Assembly: GCA_014529385.2 (NCBI GenBank)
Contig: CM043966.1
Coordinates: 143,950,711 to 144,014,710 of the forward strand
Direction: 5' to 3'
Length of the DNA stretch: 64,000 nt
From: Adiantum capillus-veneris
Lineage: Eukaryota > Streptophyta > Polypodiopsida > Polypodiales > Pteridaceae
The notes under the pieces are model-generated. The model searched no databases. It worked only from the letters and a program-made list of their open reading frames with translations, and was not told where the DNA came from. Shown here piece by piece: positions 54,386 through 64,000 of the stretch. The position numbers and the translations under genes are program-made. How positions within the stretch are numbered: position 1 is the first letter of the stretch; every line of letters starts with the position of its first letter.

Positions 54386-57216
54386 AATTGAGTTGGCCTA
54401 TTTAACTTGAGAGTAGCGAGAATTAATGAGAGTACTTTTGAAAAATGACTTTGTGAGCATAGTGGGTGAACATAATTGAAGATAGCAATATAACCATAGC
54501 AATCAGTTAACTTGGCATGAACAATACTTTTGCAAGAGAGAGAATTTAGAGAACATGACAACAGTTGAGGACCGGATTTATGTGAAACCGGTCCCTCCTC
54601 CAATAGGCATTTGTATTATGGTTTCTCCCATTAAGAGAGACTTGTTACAATACAATATTTGTGTTCCTTGTGACCTAGGTGATGCAATGAAGATGGAAAG
54701 CTTCATGCATCACAAGCATAACATAAACTTGAAGAAAGCTTTAACTATCCCAAGCCTCAGTCCCAAGACCTCAAACACCTTTGAAGGTGGAGAGAGCTAG
54801 CAGGGAATGAGGGTAGGGAAGAGGAGGAAGAAACATTTCATAGGAGAAAGAATTAGTTCCTCACCTATCATAACTCTTGTTTCTAGCATATATAATAGCA
54901 TAGTAATGAAGAAGAAGGAGATGGCAGTCTTAAGCATTGAAGCATGGATCTTGGTCAAGGATTTGCACTCCATAGCCAAGAGTGTTGGTGTAGGCTCTCA
55001 ACCTCTACTTCCTTGGAGAAGGAGAGGGAGCTCTTGCACTTTGCATAGCACACAATGAGAGTGTTTGTGAGTAAGTATACCCCCTAAGCAACCCCCTAGC
55101 TTGCTTGAGTCGACCCCCCCTTGTAGCTCATGCTTGAAGCTCATTGGACCCCTCCAAGCCTAGCCAATCACAAGCAGGAGGCATTACAAGCAACAAGGGT
55201 AGCCTTGGGACAAGTGTCCCCCTTTCCCCTTTGCGAGAGAGGACTTAATGAATGCAAAATCAATTAACTAAATATCCTAAATTATCATTGGATCCCTTGG
55301 GTGGCCAACCAATAGGCTTCAGGCACACCATGAGGTCAACATGAGGAGAAAATTGACAAGTGTCCCTTCTGCTTTCTTTGTACCATGCATACCTTGTGTG
55401 AGTGTGTGGGTGTTCTCTCTCATCCCCCTCATGTAGGGCTCGCCCCCTCCTTGTAGGAATTGAATATTTGACTTTTTGACACCTCAAGCCCCTCATCCAT
55501 AGGCCCAATTCCCACCACAAGCTTGGACCTTAAGCACTTTAAGCTTGGGCTGGGTTCTCAGCTCAAGTGCAACCCTAGCATCTCAAGCATGTCAACCACC
55601 TCAAGCATCTCAATCATCAAGATTTAAGTGATCAAGCACCACATATTAAATTGATCACTTAATGTGGGAGAATAAATGGGAACAAGTGTTAAGATATAGA
55701 CATGTGCTTATAGATCTATCTCAATACGGGGCCAATGGTAAAGGGGCCCAAATGAGACATGGTCTCTCAAAGAGAAAGGCTAACTAATGGAGCATAAGAG
55801 CTTAGGCTTAGCTTCATTGGAAACCTCTAGTAACGTGTGTAAAAGTCCTTTGACCTTAGGTAAGCTAGGGCTGAGCTTGAGGCGGGAACCCGACCCAGCT
55901 TGAGATGCTAGTCTTGCCTGTCATGCTTGATGATTGAGGTGCTTGATATGCTTGAGGTGCTTGAGTATGAGATTCTTGGGGTGATTTAAATGCTTGACAT
56001 GCTTGAGATGCTAGGGTTGCACTTGAGGTGAGAACACATCCCAAGCTTAAAGTGCTTAAGGGCCAAGCTTGTGGTGGGAACTGGGCCTATGGATGAGGGG
56101 CTTGAGGTGTCAAAAAGTCAAATATGCAATCCCTACAAGGAGGGGGAGAGTCCTAAATGAGGGGGTATGAGAGAGAACACCCACCCACTCACACAAGACA
56201 TGCATGGTACAAAGAAAGCAGAAGGGACACTTGTCAAGTTCCTGCTCATGTTGACCTCATGGTGTGCCTGAAGCCTATTGGTTGGCCACCCAAGGGCTCC
56301 AATGATAATTTAGGATAATTAATTAATTGATTTTTCATTTATTAAGTCCTCTCTTCCAAAGGGGAAAGGGGGACACTTGTCCCAAGGCTACCCTTGTTGC
56401 TTGTAATGCCTCCTGCTTGTGATTGGCTAGGCCTGTAGGGGTACAATGAGCTTCAAGCATGAGCTACAAGGGGGGGTCAACTCAAGCAAGCTAGGGGGTT
56501 GCTTAGGGGGTATACTCACCCACACACACACTCACAAACACTCTCATTGTGTGCTATGCAAATTTCAAGAGCTCCCTCTCCTTCTCCAAGAAAGTAGAGG
56601 TTGAGAGCCTACACCAACACTCTTGGCTGTGCAGTGCAAATCCAGCCAAGAGCCATGCTTCAATGCTTAATCTTTCCATCTCCTTCTTCTTCATCACTAT
56701 GCCATTATGTATGCTAGCAACAAGAGTTATGATAGGTGAGGAACTAATTCTTTCTCTTATGGAATGTTTCTTCTTCCTCTTCCCTACCCTCATTCCCTGC
56801 TAGCTCTCTCCACCTTCGAAGGTGTTTGAGATCTTAGGACTGAGGCTTGGGATAGTTAAAGCTTTCTTCAAGTTTATGTTATTCTTGTGATGTATGGATC
56901 TTTCCTTATTCATTGCATCACCTAAGTCACAAGGAACACAAAGATTGTATTGTTACAAGTCTCTCTTAGTGGGAGAAATCATAATACAAATGCCTATTGG
57001 AGGGGGGACCGGCTCCACATAAATCCGGTCCTCAACTATTGTCATGTTCTCTTAATTCTCTCTCTTGCAAAAGTATTGTTCATTCCAAGTTAACTAATTG
57101 CTATGGTTATATTGCTATGTTCAATTATGTTCACCCACTATGCTCACAAAGTCATTTCTCAAAAGTACTCTCATTAATTTCCGCTACTCTCAAGTTAAAT
57201 AGGCCAATTCCATTAC
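54386..57216. repeat. Large inverted repeat: arms of about 1.25 kb with a 0.3-kb spacer
   Basis: Left arm 54,386-55,622 and right arm 55,927-57,216 are reverse complements with moderate divergence and a few indels. For example GTTGGCCTATTTAACTTGAG at 54,394 matches the complement of 57,190-57,209, and ATCATTGGATCCCTTGGGTG at 55,277 has its partner near 56,285. The spacer is 55,623-55,926. No transposase or other gene is convincing inside, and no element termini are obvious. It could be a foldback or MULE-type non-autonomous transposon, or a rearranged duplication; a transcript across it would form a long hairpin. Confidence 0.85.
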
Positions 57217-57379
57217 AAACTCTAGGTTCTCCTTGCTATAGGTACATCTGTCCCGTAGTATCCTTGTTGCCTATGGGCAAGAATATGGCTTGGGAGGAAA
57301 AATTCTCATCTCTTGATCACTTCTCACATATCTACATTTCTCACATACTATCCTAGATGTTTAATTCAAATGATGTGAA

Positions 57380-57570
57380 TTTCTATTGCTTCCACTCTAT
57401 GCGCTCTATTAGAATTAATGTATGGATTAGCCATAAAATACACTTTGAACAGCATATAGTGTTTCTCTTTGGCCCAAAAAGGCTCAATCAAATATCCGTC
57501 GGTTCCCATCATACTAACCCTTATAGACTATAACTTTTCTTTTGACGTAAGTGTAGTTATCTTGCTATGA
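57380..57570 (+). pseudogene. Remnant of the conserved leader ORF
   Basis: Translates as SIRINVWISHKIHFEQ..., then VFLFGPKRLNQI. After a one-base frame change it continues PIILTLIDYNFSFDVSVV and stops. Landmarks and order match the G1 and G2 leader ORFs, including the SFDV end. No gag follows, because CACTA-2 begins at 57,731. It shows a third, more diverged member of the Tat-like family was here. Confidence 0.6.
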
Positions 57571-58204
57571 ACCAAGAGGATTTGTACACACAATTAATCC
57601 CAACCACTAGAAAAAACATATATATTATGGTAAGCATAAAACTACAATTCTAAAGAACAATTCATAGCCTGTTTGGTCGGCAAAGATTGAACGCCATTAA
57701 CTCATCTATTAACCCTTTCATATTACCCATCACTACAACAAAAACAGGTGCCTTCGACGCAGATTTCGACGCCAACCGTCGAAAACTGCGTCGAAATAGT
57801 CGTCCCTATGAAACAGTCGAAATACACGTCAATATCTACGTTGATAACCATACTTTTTGACGCATATTTCGACGCTTATATCGACGACCATATCAAAAAA
57901 AAGAAATCTTGGGCTGAGGACAGGCAGCCTGGTCTGTGCCCAATGAAAAGATGGACACAGCCACAGCCAGACTGCCTATCCTCTCCCCAAGAAAGCAAGC
58001 AACACCAAAAGCAACCGTGCCGCAAAAATTTCGACAAGGTCCCCTTTGTTTTAACATAAACTTTAAAAAAAAACACCATATATACGTAATACTTCTACAT
58101 GATATCCATGTAGGATCTCACATGAGATTTAAGGCAAAACTTGATGGAAGAAATGAAAGTAAAAATGAATTGAACTTCATAAAAAACTTTGTGCATAACA
58201 TAAC

Positions 58205-58460
58205 GCCAAAACCATAACCATGATCAAAACCTTAAGGATAACCATAACATTTATCCAAAACTAGAACCATAACCATGGCCATAACCATAACCATAAAGTT
58301 CGTTACATTCCTGCATAATTACCATAACCAAAACCATGATCAACACCTGTCCAAAACAATATATAACCATGTCCATTAAAACCATGATCAAAACTAGCCA
58401 TAACCATAACCATAACCATAACTATAATCAAAACCATAACCAAAACCATGATCAACACCT
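58205..58460. repeat. ACCATA-rich tandem repeat
   Basis: Irregular head-to-tail CCATAA/AACCAT units with interspersed CATGATCAAAACC. No gene. Confidence 0.8.
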
Positions 58461-58869
58461 ATATGTGCATGTCTATATATGAAAGAAACACAGAGATGTG
58501 TCTGTGTTTCACTAAACATATATAGAAAAACCACTGATGACTCATGCGTCACAACCTGCACATAAAGGGACAAGTCACAAAATTAGTATGATATTACTTC
58601 ACATATATATACTTAATTAATTAAATCAACTTACACATATTATTTGTCTCGATCAAACGTCTCACCTCAAACGATCAGCGAGACTCTAAGGCCTCCCAGT
58701 CTACAGTCTCTCTTGCAGGCAGCAAGATCATTCAATAAATCATAAATTCCTTTCCAATATCCATTTGTCTCCTCCTGGCGTGTCGAGGCTCGATGCATTG
58801 CAAGATTCTACATTTATACAAAAACCAAAGTAATTAAGAATACATGATTCATCACTCTTGAAAAAAAAA

Positions 58870-59594
58870 ACGCCATAGCTAGGATTGGATTGGAAAATCA
58901 CAAACTCATAGCGAAAGGTGTTGAAGCCTCCGCTGCCAAGATGAGATGTGCCCCTAGTCTCCCTACGTATCTCCGCGGCGAGACGCTGCTGTCTGAACCT
59001 AGTGTCCGTTGTCACCTCCTCCTCACTGATTTTCTGCCACGACTCATGTGGGATTCCACAAGGCTTCGGCGAGCCCTACCTGAAAGCTCCACGAGCTGCA
59101 TCTCGACGATGTTTCACAATGTCCCGTGCAATATTAGTGATCCACCTCCTCGGAAGCTCTGCTGAACTCGGAGCAGGCCGATACTCTCTCATGAAGGTCT
59201 CCACTATATAATTGATTTTGCTAAGGTCCTGATGAGTCCAAGACATCATGATGGTGCTAGAAAGATGCACCTCTGTAACCTGGCAAACCCACTGTCTCAT
59301 CTCAGTCCCAACACTATCCATGTCAACCTATCCATCTGGCCGTAGAGTATAGACCTTGGAGGCACTAGGATCGTGTGCCCCCCAAGGTGTCCGAGGTGTG
59401 CTAAGAGGTGTGTCGAGAGGTGTGCCTGTGTAGGATGAGGGTCGTGAGCGAGGAGGAGTTGAAGCATCCGTGGAGCCTCTTCCACAACAACCACCACCTC
59501 CACCTGACGATCGTTGAGATCGGCGAGTGCGCTTGTGAAGTGGAGATGCTGAGGTCCCCGCCTCTGCCGTATCCCTAGGTGCCGAAGAGGCCAT
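58870..59594 (-). pseudogene. Transposase_24-like (Ptta/En/Spm) gene of CACTA-2, frame-broken
   Basis: From ATG 59,594: a low-complexity Ser/Thr/Pro/Arg-rich start (TPPRSRPSSYTGTPLDTP). Then, in another frame from 59,321, METRQWV-like residues and NYIVETFMREYRPAP, PRRWITNIARDIVKHRRD. After a stop near 59,076 come WQKISEEEV, FRQQRLAAEIRRET and HLGSGGFNTFRYEF. The last part fits the Transposase_24 pattern of a Trp followed by an N/R-rich helix and an H-x-x-GS-x-x-F-x-x-x-R motif. This family is the DNA-binding partner of TNP2 in CACTA elements. Introns could explain some frame changes; I treat it as broken. The N-terminal assignment is uncertain. Confidence 0.55.
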
Positions 59595-59759
59595 GATGGG
59601 AGACCCCTAGGTGTCGAAGCCCCCCATAGGCGTCCCCCCATAGGCGTCGGACCCTCGGGTGTGAAGCCCGAAGGCGTGGTACCCGTACCTCCATATTAGT
59701 TGATGACGTTGCCATTTACAATGATTATGAATGATGTCTCAATATATATACTCCTCACA

Positions 59760-59950
59760 ATGTAAACTACCTTGCATTCTCTAGCCTTGCTCGATCTCCA
59801 GACACCTCGGTCCAGAGATCAGGACCACCAGGTCAAAATCTCGTCTTTATTGGTCAAATCCTATATGGGTTGACACATACGTACACACCCAAGTGTACAT
59901 GACAATGCATGTAGCAGGAAAAACCTCTTTGCCTCTTTTAGTTCTTCTAG
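59760..59950. other. 5' flank of the CACTA-2 gene, shared with CACTA-1
   Basis: Similar to about 12,875-13,070 (TCTCGTCTTTATTGGTCAA, CATGTAG, CCTCTTTGCCTCTT), in the same orientation relative to the transposon gene. Followed by a (GA)n run at 59,952-59,996. Confidence 0.6.
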
Positions 59951-59999
<49 letters not shown>

Positions 60000-60379
60000 T
60001 AGACAAAAACTGTCTCTCTCAAGAGACCACTAGAAATGAAAGCATTGCAAAAAATGTACACGTATATCATGAAGGTCAAAGCGATGCCTACTACTTGAAT
60101 CCCCTGCATTGCATGGGAAACGGGATGTGCGCCGCAAAAGACAAAAAAAAGTAAATTTCTGTCATCGAGCCTCATAGAGGACATTAAGAAATGGTTCCCT
60201 AAATGGAATGTAGAATCATATGTGGACATGCTTATTGAGGAGGGCAAGGAGGGAGAACGTATGCTGAATTTTTAAATTGCATTACTAAATAGCCTCCACA
60301 CCAAGTGGAAGACAACGTAACACCACTCGAAATTTGAATACTATTGCAAGCATGTCAACACAAAGTATTGGGAAGGCTA

Positions 60380-60861
60380 TAACACAAACCCAATGGAAGC
60401 CCAGGCCCACATACGAACACCCATGCCCCACATGGCATGAAGAGCCATCTCTTTGATGCGCACAAGGTCACATATGCTCAAAATAGAAATAGAGGGCTGG
60501 TTGAAAATTGATGCTTCTAAACGGATATGCACATCATGTACAATGCAAGCTCCCGAAGATGAAGCACATGTGACATTGGAATGCCCAGAATACGCTCACA
60601 TCCGGGCTAATTTTCAACCACTTCTAAGCGGTTGCTATACCTTTGCGGACCTATTATCCAAGATAGACCCCGCCCCTACAGCTCTCGGAACATACCTCAC
60701 CCGCATACTTGAGCATCAAAAGACACTCATAGGAACACAAAAAGAGAATAACACACACCACACCATACACCCTCGTGAGGGGAGACTATGTATCACTTTG
60801 AGGTCCCATGGGTCATTTCTGGCCCCCCGCGGACGTTAATACCAAATCAAATCAAATCAAA
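60380..60861 (+). mobile_element. LINE 3' end fragment
   Basis: The frame 60,453-60,839 encodes RTRSHMLKIEIEGWL, then ICTSCTMQAPEDEAHVTLECPEYAHIR. The C-x2-C...H-x4-C arrangement followed by P-x-Y-x-x-IR is the finger at the C-terminus of many LINE polymerases. It ends in a CAAAT-type repeat tail (60,843-60,861). The RT and endonuclease parts are absent, as expected for a 5'-truncated insertion. Confidence 0.6.
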
Positions 60862-60877
60862 TCTCTCTCTCTCTCTA

Positions 60878-60908
<31 letters not shown>

Positions 60909-60931
60909 CCATCTCCGTAGCTATCTCTAGC

Positions 60932-60979
<48 letters not shown>

Positions 60980-61008
60980 CCTCTATCTCTGGCTCTCTCT
61001 ATCTTTAC

Positions 61009-61081
<73 letters not shown>

Positions 61082-61133
61082 TCTCTATCTCTCGAATTCT
61101 CTCTCTCTACTTCCCTATGTCTCTCTCTCTCTC
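60862..61133. repeat. CT/TA microsatellite block
   Basis: (CT)n runs broken by short TATA segments, with a long (AT)n near 61,034-61,078. Directly follows the LINE tail. Confidence 0.9.
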
Positions 61134-61296
61134 TAAAAAATGCAGCCGTTTTTTGACCTAGTAGACAATAGTTCACTCTTTTAATAATAACTTCTTCATC
61201 CGAACTCCGATTTGGGTGATTTATAGCCTCTATCAAAGAGCACAAAGCCCTCTACGCATTGATGTAAAGAGAGAAACTTTTTGAGTTATAGAAGAC

Positions 61297-61880
61297 TGTT
61301 AACCCTCGTGGCTCACGGACACCCTATCGCCTACGACGGACACTGTAACCGTATTATTTATTTAAGTAGAGTCAGGCACTAGGCTTGTCGGTCCAATAGG
61401 GAAAGGTAGAGTGATCGCCGATGAGAGGCGCACTCTAACACGAACATGCTAGGGTTAGTTGGCTAAGCATGGGCGCCCAAGTGTGAATGGGCTGAGCTCA
61501 CATAAAAGCCAATTAAACCTAAAATTGAGTCATTCTCTCATTGTGCAATAGAAGCTGCTCTTGCTCCATCTCCACCTTCTCCTTCACCATCTCCTTGTGT
61601 GTGTGCGTGTGAGAGAGAGAGAGAGTGTGAGAGTGTGTGTGTGCGATCGAGCGTTGCGGCGGCACGACGGCGGCGAGGCGGTTGAGCGCGGCATAGCGGC
61701 GTCTCCCTCTTCTTCGCGGCGAGGAATCCACCACGAAGGCGAGCGTAGAGCGGTGAGTGACACACCCTTTGCTCTCTTGAGCTTGCTAGTTTAGGCTTGT
61801 TGTGTGCTTGGAGCCATTTGTGGCTCGCACACGGTGTATTGGAAAGTCCCTTGCTTCGACAGTGCGGCAAGGAGCGCACA
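61297..61880 (+). repeat. G5 5' LTR
   Basis: 584 bp, TGTTAACC...GAGCGCACA, followed by a PBS. Only this LTR is in the window, so the left boundary rests on the TG terminus and distance alone. Confidence 0.65.
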
Positions 61881-61885
61881 TTTTT

Positions 61886-61903
61886 TGGCGCCGCTGTCGG
61901 GGA
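61886..61903 (+). other. G5 primer binding site (tRNA-Asp type)
   Basis: TGGCGCCGCTGTCGGGGA, one base different from the G3 site. Confidence 0.8.
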
Positions 61904-62829
61904 AATGCCCTACACTAAGATCGGTTAAGCACTTTACGCTTTCTTGTGGTGCAATTTCTATCATAGGAAAGGCAGGGAATTAGTGTGTGTAGTTGTGTGG
62001 AGATTTCTTTTTTTTACGTTTTCTGCGTTTTCCGGTTTGCACTGCACAGTTAGCGTTTCTTGCGTTTTTGCATTTTTTGTGTTTTCACTGCACAGTTCTG
62101 TCAAGTTTCAATTTCTGCATTTTCTGTGTTTTCTGGTTTGTGCACAGTTAGGCGCACAGTTAGTTAATTAAGCAGGTTAGTAATTAGGTGAACCACTGAT
62201 TAGCAGGTCAGTAGGTAGGTGGGACAGTAAATAGTTAGGTGAGGTCAACGCGGTTTTCGTAGCAAGTAATATCGCAAAAAAAAAAAAAAGATGGAAAAAA
62301 AAAATCGAAAAAAAAAACGTGAGTGAGGGGGAGGTTAGATTTTCGAAAATAAAAAATGTGAGTTATAAAAACGGACGGGTTGGTTTGTATAAAAGTTAGA
62401 TCGGGATCATTTCCCCAAGCCCAAAGCCCAAGCCCAAGCCCAGGCCTTAGTCCTTAATCTTATGATATATACTAGACTCACTCTTATATATATACCCTAC
62501 CTCCTCAAGAGGGAATGAGAGCATGTGGGACAAGTCCTCCACTCTCCTCCCTTCTCTTCCCACTTGCACCCTTAGACTTGCTATTTGGAGCCTAGTTCCC
62601 CAGCTAGGAAAAGACTGTTTCGGGCTTTTCTGGAGCAAAATAGAACCAAACGGTGGGCTGTAAAGCACAGCGCGTCCCTCCTAGTGAGACGCTCGTTTCG
62701 AGCTATCACACGGCCCATTCCACGACACGCTCTAAAAAATCTAGCAAAAAAACAAACAAAAAACACGTTAAAAACTAGTCATAAGGCCTCCTAGAGCAGC
62801 TTTTTGACACCTTAGGGTATCAAAAGCAC
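61904..62829 (+). other. G5 leader
   Basis: About 0.9 kb with TTTTCTGCGTTTTC-like repeats (62,010-62,140), A-rich homopolymers (62,275-62,320) and GCCCAAGCCCAAGCCC units (62,416-62,440). A basic Arg-rich frame without an ATG lies at 62,585-62,794; I would not call it a gene. Confidence 0.5.
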
Positions 62830-64000
62830 ATGCACTTACGCTCTGGGCGGGTGCTAGAACACGAGCATATTGAGGGTGCCTCTGTTCATACGGACACCCA
62901 TTACCCATCCACGATAGGCTCTAGACCCTCAGTGGGGACACAAGGTAGCACCACCCAAGACCCTAAAATAGCAGCTAGTGATTCCTCCTCCGACTCAGAA
63001 ATCATGGAAGCATACCCTACCCAAAACACTGAGAGAGAAGGCCATGCACCTCCCGAAGCTCCACAGCATAGTACTAGTATGTTTAGCCGTTTCATGGAAA
63101 CATTAGGTAGAGCTACTTGCTCGGAACCTGATGCAAATGAAGCACACGAAGGGGGTGGGGAAGTGGACTCTCCTTTCACATCGCACGTGGACCCCACACC
63201 CCCAAAGAGTGTCCATGTGGATATCCTGCCAACTTCTTACCAAGAAGGCTCTGTTGAGCTGCCTCCTTCAGAAGTTCCCTCTAGAGTACCGTTGGTGACA
63301 AGTAAAACCACGGGGAGCAACATTGCTTCTACCTCACAAGAAACCGTTAACACGTCGACTCTAGAAGGATTGTTCATTAATGATCATTGGACGTACGACC
63401 TCCACACTGAGGTGTTGATGGATCTACACTCTGGCCACGCCTACCATGTAGGATGGATAGAGATTGTACAATCCACCTCTAGTGCCATGAGCATCGAAGA
63501 TCAACAGAAAATGATCTGTAATGTTATCCATGGCATTATTCAATCAGAAAGGCAAAACCGAGGGGTAAATATACTCTCAACTGGCCCCATGAGATTTCTG
63601 GATACGAGCAAGGCTCAACAGCCTACTCTATCACAAATGGAGACTCCTCTAATGAGCCCCATGGACCCATCTTACGTCATTTCACCTGGGGTCTCTATGC
63701 AATCTGAGCCTCCGAGCGACAACTTTAGCTTCCCTAACTTGGCTCAACCCTCTATTAAGGAAAACACAGTGCTCACTCCAGGGATAAGCCTGACAGAGAA
63801 TGTATCGATGACATCTACGGTTAGCGCAGTGCCACTACCTAGTGTCGTAGTACCTAATATGGGGCCTCGACCGTATGTGCCTCTAGCCCCTTATGCACAC
63901 ATGGCCCCCACACCTCCAATTGTACCACTTGTTTATGCTCCTCGAGTGCCGCTCCCTAGCCCTTATCCGAGTGGACCTATGCCTGGTTATGTTCCATATC
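62830..64000 (+). CDS. G5 gag, N-terminal part (runs off the window)
   Basis: An ATG at 62,830 opens 390 codons with no stop to the last base. The start MHLRSGRVLEHEH matches the MNLRSGRN start of G3 gag. The rest is hydrophilic: Ser/Pro/Thr rich, with DSSSDSE, a globular-looking WTYDLHTEVLMDL...GWIEIVQ segment (about residues 197-220), and a Pro/Val/Tyr-rich run at the window end. The capsid core and knuckle would lie further right. The upstream in-frame stop at 62,782 limits extension. The frame is intact so far, so this copy may be young. Confidence 0.7.
   Translation, partial: MHLRSGRVLEHEHIEGASVHTDTHYPSTIGSRPSVGTQGSTTQDPKIAASDSSSDSEIMEAYPTQNTEREGHAPPEAPQHSTSMFSRFMETLGRATCSEPDANEAHEGGGEVDSPFTSHVDPTPPKSVHVDILPTSYQEGSVELPPSEVPSRVPLVTSKTTGSNIASTSQETVNTSTLEGLFINDHWTYDLHTEVLMDLHSGHAYHVGWIEIVQSTSSAMSIEDQQKMICNVIHGIIQSERQNRGVNILSTGPMRFLDTSKAQQPTLSQMETPLMSPMDPSYVISPGVSMQSEPPSDNFSFPNLAQPSIKENTVLTPGISLTENVSMTSTVSAVPLPSVVVPNMGPRPYVPLAPYAHMAPTPPIVPLVYAPRVPLPSPYPSGPMPGYVPY

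Larger units (their letters stand above)
57731..60080 (-). mobile_element. CACTA-2: En/Spm-type element, left end present, right end not found
   Basis: Begins CACTACAACAAAAACAGG, a CACTA terminus, followed by many TTCGACGC/GTCGAAA motifs typical of subterminal protein-binding repeats (57,750-57,900). Carries a Transposase_24-type gene on the minus strand and a 5' flank shared with CACTA-1. I found no TGTAGTG terminus to the right; the element probably was truncated before the LINE fragment. The end coordinate is approximate. Confidence 0.65.
61297..64000 (+). mobile_element. G5: Ty3/gypsy element, 5' part only
   Basis: LTR, tRNA-Asp-type PBS, about 0.9-kb leader and an open gag frame to the window end. 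Same PBS type and LRSG gag start as G3. The remainder lies outside. Confidence 0.75.

Noticed and set aside
58490-58560. Hairpin around ATGTGTCTGTGTTTC as a microRNA precursor
   Set aside because: Short and imperfect; nothing supports a mature miRNA.
62585-62794. Arg-rich short frame in the G5 leader as a gene
   Set aside because: No ATG at its start, no counterpart in other elements, and it lies within ordinary leader sequence.

Overview
The window is nuclear DNA from a land plant with a large, repeat-rich genome, and almost all of it is transposable elements. Evidence: Ty3/gypsy elements with tRNA-type primer binding sites, two of them with a second archaeal-type RNase H (a plant Tat-like feature); En/Spm (CACTA) transposons with spliced TNP2 and Transposase_24-type genes; and a broken heavy-metal-associated isoprenylated plant protein (HIPP) gene. 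The dense CT/GA microsatellites and unusual element architectures would fit a fern or another non-seed plant, but the species cannot be fixed from sequence alone. No intact ordinary host gene was found.

Layout. (1) 1-14,897: a CACTA transposon whose left end is not visible. It carries a six-exon TNP2 transposase on the minus strand (9,273-12,787, broken) and a captured HIPP pseudogene (13,453-13,812). Gypsy element G1 (170-8,890, plus strand) sits inside it, flanked by an identical 51-bp repeat. (2) 14,900-21,281: element G4, plus strand, with about 1.6-kb LTRs. It has no recognisable pol, only a broken acidic ORF of unknown function. (3) 21,282-51,045: element G2, minus strand, a decayed relative of G1, cut in two by element G3. 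(4) 27,921-47,141: element G3, minus strand, 19.2 kb, complete, with a perfect 5-bp target duplication (CCTTG). It encodes a 1,552-aa gag-protease, a 1,511-aa pol and a broken third ORF. (5) 51,144-51,854: a gag fragment (G6). Then come a region with a TATA box and a 9-bp minisatellite (53,79x-54,008), a 2.8-kb inverted repeat (54,386-57,216) and a remnant of a conserved leader ORF (57,38x-57,570). (6) 57,731 to about 60 kb: a second CACTA element with a Transposase_24-type gene, then a LINE 3' end and a CT/AT microsatellite block. (7) 61,297-64,000: the 5' LTR, PBS and start of gag of plus-strand element G5, running off the window.

The most interesting system is G3. A 24-bp palindrome with core CATCATACGCGTATGATG occurs nine times, in two arrays: four copies upstream of gag and five upstream of ORF3. 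The copies lie at nearly the same distances from the two start codons (168/449/574/862 bp and 167/450/569/854/1,138 bp). This looks like a duplicated regulatory module serving two transcription units. G3 pol also carries a duplicated integrase zinc-binding (H2C2) module and a second retropepsin-like domain after the integrase, followed by a tail of tryptophan-lysine repeats.

Inferred order of events: G2 is old and multiply broken; G3 inserted into its gag; G1 inserted in CACTA-1 more recently, since its LTRs are nearly identical. G4 abuts both CACTA-1 and the truncated end of G2 without target duplications, which suggests later rearrangement.
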